This document shows, in pieces, positions 15,519 through 22,659 of a stretch of DNA of 24,413 bases. The translations under genes and the position numbers were made by a program. Numbering within the stretch: position 1 is the stretch's first letter; the number at the start of each line of letters is the position of its first letter. Origin of the DNA: JAGQYH01 sp041393015 (GTDB taxonomy: Bacteria; Bacteroidota; Bacteroidia; Chitinophagales; JADIYW01); the NCBI GenBank assembly GCA_041393015.1, contig JAWKKV010000016.1, positions 1 through 24,413 on the forward strand. The letters run 5' to 3'. The notes below the pieces were generated by a model that saw only the letters and a list, made by a program, of their open reading frames with translations, did no database searches and was not told the origin of the DNA.

Positions 15519-17015
15519 ATGAGTGACAAGGTTTTTATTTTCGACACCACCCTTAGGGATGGAGAGCAAGTTCCAGGCTGCCAATTGAATACGATTGAAA
15601 AAATTCAAATTGCCAAAAAACTAGAACTCCTCGGTGTAGATATCATAGAAGCCGGTTTCCCAATTTCTAGTCCGGGCGACTTTAAATCTGTAGTGGAAAT
15701 CTCTAAAGCCACAAAAAACGTTACCATTTGTGCCTTAACTCGATCAATTGAAAAAGATATTGATGTAGCGGCAGATTCCTTGAAGTATGCTAAAGGCAGA
15801 GGAAGAATCCATACCGGCATTGGAACCTCACCCATGCACATCAAATACAAATTCAAAACTACACCGGAAGCGGTGATAGAAAGAGCTATTGCGGCTGTAA
15901 AATATGCTAAAAGATATGTGGAAGATGTAGAGTTCTATGCCGAAGATGCAGGAAGAACAGATAATGAATATTTAGCGAGAGTAATTGAAGCCGTCATCAA
16001 AGCCGGTGCTACCGTTTTAAATATTCCCGATACCACTGGCTATTGCATGCCGGAAGAATATGGTGCAAAAATTAGGTTTTTGAAAGAAAATGTGAAAGGC
16101 ATCGATAAGGCTATTTTATCTACGCACTGTCATAACGATTTAGGCTTAGCTACAGCCAATACTTTAGCCGGCGTTTACAATGGTGCTCGACAAGTAGAAG
16201 TAACTATTAATGGTATTGGAGAAAGAGCCGGCAATACATCTTTAGAAGAAGTGGCTATGGTAATGAAAACCCGAAGAGGCGACTTTCCTTATCATACCGA
16301 CATTAACCCAATTCACATTGCAGCCACCAGTAAGCTAGTAGCTTCTTTAATGTCTATGCCGGTACAAGCCAATAAAGCTATTGTAGGTAGAAATGCATTT
16401 GCACATTCGTCTGGAATTCATCAAGATGGTGTATTGAAGCACAGAGAAAATTACGAAATCATCGATCCAAAAGATGTTGGATATGATACTTCTATCGTAT
16501 TGTCGGCAAGAAGTGGTAAAGCAGCTTTGAAACATCATATTTCTGAATTGGGAATTGAAGTTTCACCAAAACGATTAAAAGAAGTTTACGAAGAGTTTTT
16601 GAAGTTAGCAGATGCTAAAAAAGATATCAAAGAAGAAGATCTTTTAGTTTTATTAGGCGAAGAAAGAAGATCTACCCGAAAAATAAAAATTGATCTTTTA
16701 CAAGTCGTTTGTGGTAAAACATTAGAACCTATGGCCACCGTTCGACTGAATGTCAATGGAGAAATTAAGCAAAAAACTTGCTCTGGATTAGGTCCGGTAG
16801 ATGCTGCTTTTAAAGCCGTAAAACGAATCTTAAACGATGAAGATTACAAATTAGAAGAGTACTTAGTGCAAGCGGTGACCAGTGGCATTGAAGATTATGG
16901 CAAGGTACATGTTCAAGTAAGTTACAAAGGCAAAAACTATTATGGTTTTGGTACCGATAGAGATGTGATAACTGCTTCTGTAGAAGCTTATATTGATGCA
17001 ATTTCTAAAATATAA
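15519..17015 (+). CDS. leuA: 2-isopropylmalate synthase
   Basis: A 498-residue cytoplasmic enzyme that condenses acetyl-CoA with 2-oxoisovalerate to give 2-isopropylmalate, the committed step of leucine biosynthesis. The HMGL-like TIM barrel spans about residues 5-275, with FDTTLRDGEQVPG (8-20, metal-binding Asp14) and the metal ligands His203 and His205 in STHCHNDLGLATANT. The GIGERAGNTSLEEVAM and SGIHQDGVLKHRENYEIIDP elements follow, typical of LeuA rather than citramalate or homocitrate synthase. The C-terminal part (about 365-498) is the LeuA allosteric dimer domain, through which leucine normally inhibits. The length matches the short LeuA group. Citramalate synthase is the main alternative, but partnership with leuC in the same direction supports LeuA. 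An inverted repeat element separates it from leuC. Confidence 0.94.
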   Translation: MSDKVFIFDTTLRDGEQVPGCQLNTIEKIQIAKKLELLGVDIIEAGFPISSPGDFKSVVEISKATKNVTICALTRSIEKDIDVAADSLKYAKGRGRIHTGIGTSPMHIKYKFKTTPEAVIERAIAAVKYAKRYVEDVEFYAEDAGRTDNEYLARVIEAVIKAGATVLNIPDTTGYCMPEEYGAKIRFLKENVKGIDKAILSTHCHNDLGLATANTLAGVYNGARQVEVTINGIGERAGNTSLEEVAMVMKTRRGDFPYHTDINPIHIAATSKLVASLMSMPVQANKAIVGRNAFAHSSGIHQDGVLKHRENYEIIDPKDVGYDTSIVLSARSGKAALKHHISELGIEVSPKRLKEVYEEFLKLADAKKDIKEEDLLVLLGEERRSTRKIKIDLLQVVCGKTLEPMATVRLNVNGEIKQKTCSGLGPVDAAFKAVKRILNDEDYKLEEYLVQAVTSGIEDYGKVHVQVSYKGKNYYGFGTDRDVITASVEAYIDAISKI

Positions 17016-17016
17016 A

Positions 17017-17192
17017 AGAGACACAGATTTCACAGATGACACTAATTTTATTTAGTGTTTAGAAATAGTTGCTTTTGCGACATAATTTGCGAAATGGCAT
17101 TACAGTGTAAAGAAAAATCTCAATTGGTAAGAATTGTTTGATTGAGAAAATATAAATTATTATAGACATAGAAATCTGAGCAATTTGTGTCT
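17017..17192. repeat. ACACAGATTTCACAGAT-type inverted repeat element between leuA and leuC
   Basis: The left end (17017-17044) contains agacacagatttcacagatg. The right end (17171-17192, gaaatctgagcaatttgtgt) is its imperfect reverse complement, about 17 of 22 bases. The 150-bp interior has a smaller hairpin (tctcaat/attgaga, about 17127-17155) and no coding frame. The element starts right after the leuA stop and ends 14 bases before leuC. It is unrelated to the CTTWGTG family and is probably an interspersed repeat inserted into the leu operon. Confidence 0.65.
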
Positions 17193-17206
17193 AAAAAATA
17201 AACAAA

Positions 17207-18610
17207 ATGGCAAAAACATTATTCGATAAAGTTTGGGATGCTCATGTAGTGAAAGAAATCGCTAATGGCCCTCAAGTAGTATATATTGATAAACACTTTA
17301 TTCACGAAGTAACTACGCCACAAGCATTTGCAGGCTTAGACAAGCGTGGCATTAAAGTATTGCGTCCCAATCAAACCGTAGCCACTGCCGATCATAATGT
17401 TCCAACCAAAGATCAGCATTTACCTATCAAAGAAGCGCTATCTAGAAAGCAAGTAGATACGTTGATTCAAAATTGTGAAAATCACGGTATTGAATTGTAT
17501 GGTTTAGGACATCCTTATCAAGGCATCGTACATGTTATCGGGCCGGAATTAGGTTTAACACAACCGGGCATGACCATCGTTTGTGGCGACTCACATACCT
17601 CCACCCACGGCGCTTTCGGAGCCATTGCTTTTGGTATCGGCACCAGCGAGGTAGAACAAGTTTTGGCTACGCAATGCATCTTACAAAGCAAGCCCAAAAG
17701 TATGCGCATCAATGTAGAGGGAGAGTTAGCCAAAGGGGTTTCTTCTAAAGACATTATTTTATACATCATTTCCAAAATCGGAACGTCCGGCGGAACCGGT
17801 TATTTTGTGGAATATGCAGGCAGTGCCATTCGTTCGTTAAGCATGGAAGCGCGAATGACTATTTGTAACATGAGCATAGAAATGGGGGCGCGTGGCGGAA
17901 TGATTGCACCGGATGAAACTACTTTTGAATATATAAAGGGTAGAAAATTTGCCCCACAAGGAGCCGATTTCGAAAAAGCTTGCGATCAATGGCGACAATT
18001 GAAAACGGATGACGAGGCTACTTTCGATAAAGAGCTAACTTTTGATGCAGCCGATATCGCGCCAATGCTCACATACGGCACCAATCCTGGAATGGGAGTT
18101 AAAATAAATGCTACAGTGCCCAGCCCGGAAGATTATGCCAACGAAAGCGAAAGAAACGGCTTAATCAAAGCCTTAAATTACATGGACATAGAAGGCGGTA
18201 AATCATTAGAAGACATGCCAATTGATTATGTGTTTATTGGTAGTTGTACCAACTCTAGAATTGAAGATTTAAGAGAAGTAGCGCAATTGGTAAAAGGCAA
18301 GAAAAAAGCAAAAAACATCACAGCTTGGATTGTTCCGGGTTCTAAACAAGTAGAAAAACAAGCCCAAGAAGAAGGCATTCATACTATTTTAAAAGAAGCC
18401 GGATTTGAGTTAAGAGAACCGGGTTGCTCTGCGTGTTTAGGGATGAATGAAGATAAAATTCCAGCAGGAAAATACTGTGTGTCTACCTCTAACAGAAACT
18501 TTGAAGGCCGACAAGGACCAGGCTCTAGAACCTTTTTAGCCAGTCCATTAACCGCTGCCGCTACAGCCTTAACCGGTGTGGTAACAGATGTGAGGAAGAT
18601 GCTTTCGTAA
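17207..18610 (+). CDS. leuC: 3-isopropylmalate dehydratase, large subunit
   Basis: A 467-residue aconitase-family protein that, with LeuD, isomerises 2-isopropylmalate to 3-isopropylmalate in leucine biosynthesis. The [4Fe-4S] ligands are Cys347 (FIGSCTNSRIEDL), Cys407 and Cys410 (GCSACLGMN). Other conserved segments are VATADHNVPT, GMTIVCGDSHTSTHGAFGA, EMGARGGMIAPDETTF and the terminal SNRNFEGRQGPGSRTFLASP. The N-terminus TLFDKVWDAHVV is typical of bacterial LeuC. The length is normal for the separate large subunit. It is downstream of leuA in the same direction, but leuD, which usually follows leuC directly, is absent; the next 277 bp hold repeats, then an oppositely oriented gene. The small subunit must be encoded elsewhere. 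Confidence 0.97.
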   Translation: MAKTLFDKVWDAHVVKEIANGPQVVYIDKHFIHEVTTPQAFAGLDKRGIKVLRPNQTVATADHNVPTKDQHLPIKEALSRKQVDTLIQNCENHGIELYGLGHPYQGIVHVIGPELGLTQPGMTIVCGDSHTSTHGAFGAIAFGIGTSEVEQVLATQCILQSKPKSMRINVEGELAKGVSSKDIILYIISKIGTSGGTGYFVEYAGSAIRSLSMEARMTICNMSIEMGARGGMIAPDETTFEYIKGRKFAPQGADFEKACDQWRQLKTDDEATFDKELTFDAADIAPMLTYGTNPGMGVKINATVPSPEDYANESERNGLIKALNYMDIEGGKSLEDMPIDYVFIGSCTNSRIEDLREVAQLVKGKKKAKNITAWIVPGSKQVEKQAQEEGIHTILKEAGFELREPGCSACLGMNEDKIPAGKYCVSTSNRNFEGRQGPGSRTFLASPLTAAATALTGVVTDVRKMLS

Positions 18611-18654
18611 GTTAAAAGTGTAAAGAATAAAGTCTAAAGGAGTAAGGATAAAAT

Positions 18655-18818
18655 CTTAGTGAACTTTGTGAAACAGCCCTAGTGAGCTTTGTGGTAAAAA
18701 ATATAACCACTAGGAACACTAAGAAGACACCAAGGTCACAAAGAAAAAAACTAAACGCATTATTAATGAAATCTCCTTGAACCCTTTGTGAAACAGCCCT
18801 AGTGACCTTTGTGGTAAA
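18655..18818. repeat. Gene-less CTTWGTG repeat block after leuC
   Basis: Direct unit 18655-18696 (cttagtgaactttgtgaaac...gtggta), inverted unit 18704-18743 (taaccactaggaacactaag...) and direct unit about 18775-18818 (cttgaaccctttgtgaaaca...gtggtaaa). The order direct-inverted-spacer-direct and the A-rich spacer match the block at 14535-14697, but no gene follows. It is the only content of the 277-bp gap after leuC apart from short AT-rich sequence, with no terminator other than these palindromes. Confidence 0.88.
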
Positions 18819-18887
18819 ACAAATCTAATCCTGATGCATGGTTAACTAAGACCAATTTGTATTTGAGTTTGCATTTGTATTTGAACT

Positions 18888-19373
18888 TTAATATTCCCTA
18901 CTTCTCTCTACCGCCCAATCAATCACTTTCTTTTGCTTAGCCTTTTTCGTACATAAATATTGTGGATCCGGAATGATGCCCACTCTTGCTAAATCCAATC
19001 GATCAGCATCGTAACATATTCGCGCTGTTAAAGGACCATCTGTTCTTCCCTTATGGTGATAAAAACAAGCTTCGTTCAAAAGTGCCAACTGTGATTGTTC
19101 CAGCATTAAAATATCGTTGTTAATAGATGTGGCGAAAGCTGCTGCTCGCTCTCCATGCTGAGGATCATAGCCTTCATCTTCTCTTTTTATATCGTGCAAA
19201 AAGGCAAACAACTCAATCACCTTTATGTCGGCGCCTGTGCCTTCTGCCAAAAACAATCCGTTTTCTCTCACCCGTTTCCAGTGTCTTATACCATGAATAG
19301 AATCCCAACCCAATTGAAATTCAAGCTTTAGTTGGTAAATTAACTCGGAGTTTATCGTTGGACTAATAGACAT
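18888..19373 (-). CDS. HD-domain phosphohydrolase-like protein
   Basis: A 161-residue cytoplasmic protein of the HD superfamily, metal-dependent hydrolases acting on phosphoesters such as nucleotides. Visible ligands are His27 in SIHGIRHWKRV, His60-Asp61 in LFAFLHDIKRE (the HD pair), and His73 in GYDPQHGERAA. A downstream Asp lies in ARICYDADRLDLARVGI, which resembles the second metal-binding Asp. The length covers the minimal HD domain with a short C-terminal extension ending DWAVERSREY. Substrate is unknown, and no partner domain such as a RelA synthetase is present. It is transcribed towards leuC and divergently from the UPF0126 gene, with 78 bases between them, so each needs its own promoter in that gap. 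Confidence 0.85.
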   Translation of the reverse strand: MSISPTINSELIYQLKLEFQLGWDSIHGIRHWKRVRENGLFLAEGTGADIKVIELFAFLHDIKREDEGYDPQHGERAAAFATSINNDILMLEQSQLALLNEACFYHHKGRTDGPLTARICYDADRLDLARVGIIPDPQYLCTKKAKQKKVIDWAVERSREY

Positions 19374-19451
19374 TGCTGCTGGTATTTAAGACAAAACTAT
19401 AAGTTTTTGCCAAAATGATATTCAAAATAAAATCCGCACCTTTACAAGTCC

Positions 19452-20060
19452 ATGGATTTTATCTACGCTTTCGAAATAATAGGTACATTAGTTTTTGCCG
19501 TTAGTGGTGCGTTAGCGGCTATCGAAAAGAAATTTGATATTGTAGGCGCCGCCATTTTAGGTTTTATCACAGCCATAGGAGGTGGAACATTGCGAGATAT
19601 CATGATAGGAGAAACGCCGGTAGCTTGGATGAAAGACAGCAATTACGTCATCGCCATCCTTTCAGGTGTCGTGCTATGCTATATTGCCAGAAAGTACATT
19701 ATGAAGCTGAGAAAAGGTTTGTTTCTTTTTGATACCATCGGCATTGGATTGTTTACTATCATCGGATTAGAAAAGACATTGTCTCTAGAGCTTTCTCCAA
19801 TAATTGCCTTGCTAATGGGTATTGTATCAGCTGTTTTTGGAGGTATCTTAAGAGATGTATTTTCCAATGAAATTCCATTGATCTTTAGGAAAGAAATATA
19901 TGCCTTGGCTTGTTTCGCAGGTGGCATTGTTTTTCTAGGAATGAATTACCTTTTCCCGGGCGTTATTTGGAATATTTTTGCTTCTATTTTTGTCGTCATC
20001 GCAATAAGATATTTATCGGTTAGATATCATTGGAGCATTAATTTTCAGCCGTTGAATTGA
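19452..20060 (+). CDS. TRIC-like cation channel family membrane protein (UPF0126)
   Basis: A 202-residue inner-membrane protein with about seven hydrophobic segments, built of two homologous UPF0126 repeats of about 85 residues. The first holds FEIIGTLVFAVSGALAAIEK and GGGTLRDIMIGETPVAWM. The second holds FDTIGIGLFTIIGLEKTLS and FGGILRDVFSNEIPLIFRKE. The GGGxLRD motif in each repeat is the family mark (YadS/YicG group). Prokaryotic relatives of this fold form trimeric potassium-permeable channels (TRIC), but some bacterial members may transport amino acids such as glycine, so substrate is uncertain. ATG 19452 gives the family-normal length. It is followed by extragenic palindromes instead of a gene in the same direction. 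Confidence 0.9.
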   Translation: MDFIYAFEIIGTLVFAVSGALAAIEKKFDIVGAAILGFITAIGGGTLRDIMIGETPVAWMKDSNYVIAILSGVVLCYIARKYIMKLRKGLFLFDTIGIGLFTIIGLEKTLSLELSPIIALLMGIVSAVFGGILRDVFSNEIPLIFRKEIYALACFAGGIVFLGMNYLFPGVIWNIFASIFVVIAIRYLSVRYHWSINFQPLN

Positions 20061-20061
20061 G

Positions 20062-20237
20062 TTTAAGAACGTCATTCATGCCTACGTTCCTTCGGTAGAT
20101 AAATGCGAGGAGTCCATCAATTGACGGACGATGCGCCTGTCCGACTACTGGCGGAGCAATCTTTTGATTTTTACCTTCTAACTTGTATCCTAACCGATTG
20201 CTTCTTCACTCGTACCTCATGTATCGCAATGACGTTG
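20062..20237. repeat. REP-like palindrome with GCAATGACG ends
   Basis: The element starts aacgtcatt (20068-20076) and ends gcaatgacgtt (about 20226-20236), a reverse complement. Inside are tgcgaggag (20104-20112) facing cactcgtacctca (about 20208-20220), and ggagcaatc (20153-20161) facing gattgcttc (20196-20204). This is the familiar layout of extragenic repeats that read CATTGCGAGGAG...GAAGCAATC. No credible gene is present. It directly follows the UPF0126 gene and may shape its transcript end. Confidence 0.75.
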
Positions 20238-20248
20238 AAACTAAATCT

Positions 20249-20290
20249 CTTAGTGCCCTTTGTGAAACAACCTTATTGAACCTTGTAGTT
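20249..20290. repeat. Solitary, degenerate CTTWGTG repeat unit
   Basis: The sequence cttagtgccctttgtgaaac at 20249-20268 is identical in type to the units near 14535 and 18655. The second half (aaccttattgaaccttgtagtt) has drifted. It lies 12 bases after the REP-like palindrome, so two repeat families are placed end to end. The rest of the gap to 20422 is AT-rich, and I see nothing further in it. Confidence 0.75.
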
Positions 20291-20422
20291 CTTCATTTAT
20301 TTTTCTATATATCATTCTTCCAAAAATTAGAAGCATCTAGCCAACTGACCAATCTCAATAGAAAATCGGCCGGCATTTAATATATTTAAACAAAGTAAGC
20401 CAACCCCCTAAAATGAAACGGT

Positions 20423-21232
20423 ATGTTCAAAAAAAACGTTCTTCTTAAACCCTACAAAAAAGTAAGTCCTTGGCGAAAAATTGCCTTGAGTATGTGGCAC
20501 AACCAAGAAGAAGCCAGTTTTTATGGATGGATTGACTTGGACGCAACAGGCATTATGAAAACCATTGAATCTTTCAAACAAAACGGTAAACATATGTCGC
20601 CCACCACCATTGCAGCGAAAGCCATTGCCGTAGCCTTATCCAAATATCCGCAAGTGAATGGTTTAATTCGATTAGGGAGAATTTACGAACGCCAAAACAT
20701 CGATATCTTTTTGCAAGTAGCACCCGACGATTCCGGTGATAACTTAACCGGCATGGTGATTCGCCAATGCGACACCAAAAGTTTAGAGGAAATCAACGAG
20801 GAGATTAGAATGCGAGTAGCAAAAATCAAATCCGGTGAAAAAGACGATTTTATGAAATCCACCAAAATGTTGGCCGCTTTCCCATCGTTCATCATCAACA
20901 TTGTTATTCGCTTTTTATCCTTTTTAAACTACACCTTAAATATTTGGTCGCCATTATTACAAAGCCCAAGAGATGCGTTTGGTTCGGCAATGGTGACCAG
21001 TGTAGGCATGTTGGGTTTGGAGCACGGTATGGCACCTTTGATTCCATCTAACAGATGTCCAATTATCGTTGCCGTTGGCAAACTAGAACAAAAACCTGTG
21101 GTGAAAAATGGCGAAATTGTCATTCAAGATGTATTGCCCATTACCGGCACCTTCGATCACCGTTTGGTGGATGGCGTTGGCGCATCGCATTTATTAAGAG
21201 CTTTGAAGGAATATATTAAAGCGCCGTATTAG
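20423..21232 (+). CDS. Stand-alone 2-oxoacid dehydrogenase acyltransferase (E2 catalytic) domain protein
   Basis: A 269-residue protein that consists only of the chloramphenicol acetyltransferase-like catalytic domain of E2 components; no lipoyl or peripheral-subunit-binding domain precedes it. The active-site motif FDHRLVDG (His246, Asp250) is complete, as are the preceding GSAMVTSVGMLG and CPIIVAVGKLEQKPVV segments. An unusual hydrophobic insert at about 153-178 (FPSFIINIVIRFLSFLNYTL) could contact membrane. Without a lipoyl arm it probably transfers acyl groups in some reaction other than the classical dehydrogenase complexes; I do not know the substrate. ATG 20423 is the first in-frame start; another ATG ten bases earlier is out of frame. 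The last 19 codons recur as a perfect 58-bp direct repeat at 22660, marking the edge of an inserted cassette. Confidence 0.88.
   Translation: MFKKNVLLKPYKKVSPWRKIALSMWHNQEEASFYGWIDLDATGIMKTIESFKQNGKHMSPTTIAAKAIAVALSKYPQVNGLIRLGRIYERQNIDIFLQVAPDDSGDNLTGMVIRQCDTKSLEEINEEIRMRVAKIKSGEKDDFMKSTKMLAAFPSFIINIVIRFLSFLNYTLNIWSPLLQSPRDAFGSAMVTSVGMLGLEHGMAPLIPSNRCPIIVAVGKLEQKPVVKNGEIVIQDVLPITGTFDHRLVDGVGASHLLRALKEYIKAPY
21173..21230 (+). repeat. 58-bp direct repeat, left copy (end of E2-like gene)
   Basis: This copy starts exactly at codon 251 of the acyltransferase gene and runs through its last sense codon plus the first base of the TAG stop. It is identical, base for base, to 22660-22717. The nine bases to its left (ttggtggat) differ from those left of the other copy (ctagtagac) at four positions, yet both encode Leu-Val-Asp. 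Confidence 0.97.
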
Positions 21233-21324
21233 AAAGTTTTGAAGTTTTGAAGGATAAAGTAAAAAGTGTTAAGGATAATATGCGAGAAGGTTAATAATTG
21301 ATGACGGCTGCCATAGAAAAGATT

Positions 21325-22023
21325 TTAGTTAACAGTATCAATAATTCGATTCATTCTATCTAAAATTAACTGAAGTCTTTCATCAATATTTTCAAAATAT
21401 AAATGCCCTGGAATAACAGTTAAAATCCTTTTGTTATTAACTATCTCTTTTACGCTAAATTGTAGATAGGCTTTAAGATTTTCCTCTGTATTTAGAATTT
21501 GTTCTACAATGGTTGAGGTATGATTAAAGAGATATATAATATCTTCAAAATCATGACTTTTATATAAGTCTTTTACACCTCTATCAAAAAATGCTTCCAT
21601 TTTAGTCGCCAGAAAATAAGGTAACGTTAAAATTTTGATTTCAATGTTTTCTAAACGAATTGGAATTGCCGCTTCAAAACCTTGCTCAAACCATTTATTA
21701 CTCGGTGCCCAACCAACTGCTTGTGTTGACATCACATCTACTTTTAAGTCATCATAATGAAAACGACAAATTACATCCTCTTCATGGCTTTGTTTAAATC
21801 CTTTTTCAATCAACTTTTCTCGTAAGATTTCTAGTTTATTGGCAGTTGTAATTTGAAATGTGAGATCAATATCTTTTGTAGGCCGAATATCTTCAGCTGC
21901 AGTATCATCAATATATAAACTCACCATGGCACCTCCAACGAAAACAACTTCTTGTTTTAGTTCGCCTAATGCGTTGGCAATTTTTATGGTTGCCAATCTA
22001 TTAATGAGTGTGTTCTTTAACAA
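21325..22023 (-). CDS. AbiEii-like nucleotidyltransferase (possible toxin)
   Basis: About 232 residues of the DNA polymerase beta-like nucleotidyltransferase fold. The motif FVGGAMVSLYID (about 28-39) is the GG/GS loop and TKDIDLTF (about 49-56) gives the DxD metal ligands. A third acidic site is likely in LKVDVMS. The helix TKMEAFFDRGVKDLYKSHDFEDIIYLF matches the K...A...R...KD...DF.D pattern of the AbiEii/AbiGii toxin family. Such enzymes transfer nucleotides to RNA or other targets, and in type IV toxin-antitoxin pairs they stop growth. The only fitting start is TTG at 22023, overlapping the end of the upstream HTH gene by 7 bases; the first ATG comes after the GG motif and would destroy the fold. 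Translation therefore likely depends on coupling to the HTH gene. It lies within the repeat-bounded cassette. Confidence 0.82.
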   Translation of the reverse strand: MLKNTLINRLATIKIANALGELKQEVVFVGGAMVSLYIDDTAAEDIRPTKDIDLTFQITTANKLEILREKLIEKGFKQSHEEDVICRFHYDDLKVDVMSTQAVGWAPSNKWFEQGFEAAIPIRLENIEIKILTLPYFLATKMEAFFDRGVKDLYKSHDFEDIIYLFNHTSTIVEQILNTEENLKAYLQFSVKEIVNNKRILTVIPGHLYFENIDERLQLILDRMNRIIDTVN

Positions 22024-22532
22024 ATTCGTTGTTTTAAGATTTCAATGGCTAAATTCTTCTCTCTCACTTTTCCCACTCTTATTGCATCAATTAAAGCCAA
22101 GTTTTCATATAATTCACTATCCAATTCAACTGCTTGAATTACAGAAGGATATAAGGGTTGAATCGCTTGTCCTCTCACATACCCTTTTGCATAAGGCCAA
22201 ACATACGCTTCGCTACTTTGTATATGCTCGCTTAATGGCAAAGTACTATGTGCTGTTGGAATGCCTCGAACAACAGCGCCCAATTGCTGCGGGAACATAT
22301 ATGGCAATCCATATTGCAACAAATCCATTAATGCTTGCCGCGATACTTGCTTACTTTTATTATATAACAACCTCGCATATTTTGATCGGGATAAGGATTC
22401 GCTAATTTCAGATTGACTCATAAATAGGGCATTGGCTAAAGATACTTGTGTCCATGCTTTATCTTCAAGAATCAAAATTTTTAGAAGCACCACAATATCT
22501 TGTGGACGCATACTATGTGTTTTATTTTTCAT
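22017..22532 (-). CDS. HTH-domain protein paired with nucleotidyltransferase (possible antitoxin/regulator)
   Basis: About 171 residues from ATG 22532. The frame is open further upstream to 22646, but that stretch is AT-rich low-complexity sequence overlapping the operator, so I reject the longer form. The N-terminal half has a helix-turn-helix, with MRPQDIVVLLKILIL leading to TQVSLANALFMSQSEISESL (about 30-49, recognition helix SQSEISESL), MarR/winged-helix-like. A family-specific C-terminal half follows, with RGIPTAHSTLPLSEHI, YAKGYVRGQAIQPLYPS and ENLALIDAIRVGKVREKNLA. I recall proteins of this shape in many bacteria beside a nucleotidyltransferase, but no named function. By analogy with AbiEi it could repress the pair and neutralise the downstream enzyme; that is inference. 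A 17-bp inverted repeat sits directly upstream. Confidence 0.75.
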   Translation of the reverse strand: MKNKTHSMRPQDIVVLLKILILEDKAWTQVSLANALFMSQSEISESLSRSKYARLLYNKSKQVSRQALMDLLQYGLPYMFPQQLGAVVRGIPTAHSTLPLSEHIQSSEAYVWPYAKGYVRGQAIQPLYPSVIQAVELDSELYENLALIDAIRVGKVREKNLAIEILKQRIC

Positions 22533-22542
22533 AATATTGAAT

Positions 22543-22616
22543 ATCGCAATATGCAATAATACAAAATATATTATACCTGTAGAGTATAAAATAAAAACTT
22601 TATTGCATATCGTGAT
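22543..22616 (-). promoter_or_regulatory. Operator-like inverted repeat and promoter of the HTH/nucleotidyltransferase pair
   Basis: Left arm atcgcaatatgcaataa (22543-22559) and right arm ttattgcatatcgtgat (22600-22616) are reverse complements with only two mismatches in 17. They bracket 40 bp that contain a TATAAT-like box on the minus strand (22570-22575), and the HTH start codon is at 22532. The right arm continues into a second partial palindrome, atatcgtgattagcgatat (22608-22626). This is the expected layout for autoregulation by the HTH protein. Confidence 0.6.
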
Positions 22617-22659
22617 TAGCGATATATATAGAATCTTATTTAACACATTGCTAGTAGAC

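Noticed and set aside
20183..20380. Open frame of 65 codons on the plus strand
   Set aside because: It runs through the REP-like palindrome and a CTTWGTG unit and has no protein-like features.
22533..22646. N-terminal extension of the HTH protein to 22646
   Set aside because: The added 38 residues are hydrophobic, low-complexity and encoded by the AT-rich operator/promoter region. The ATG at 22532 fits the HTH fold better.
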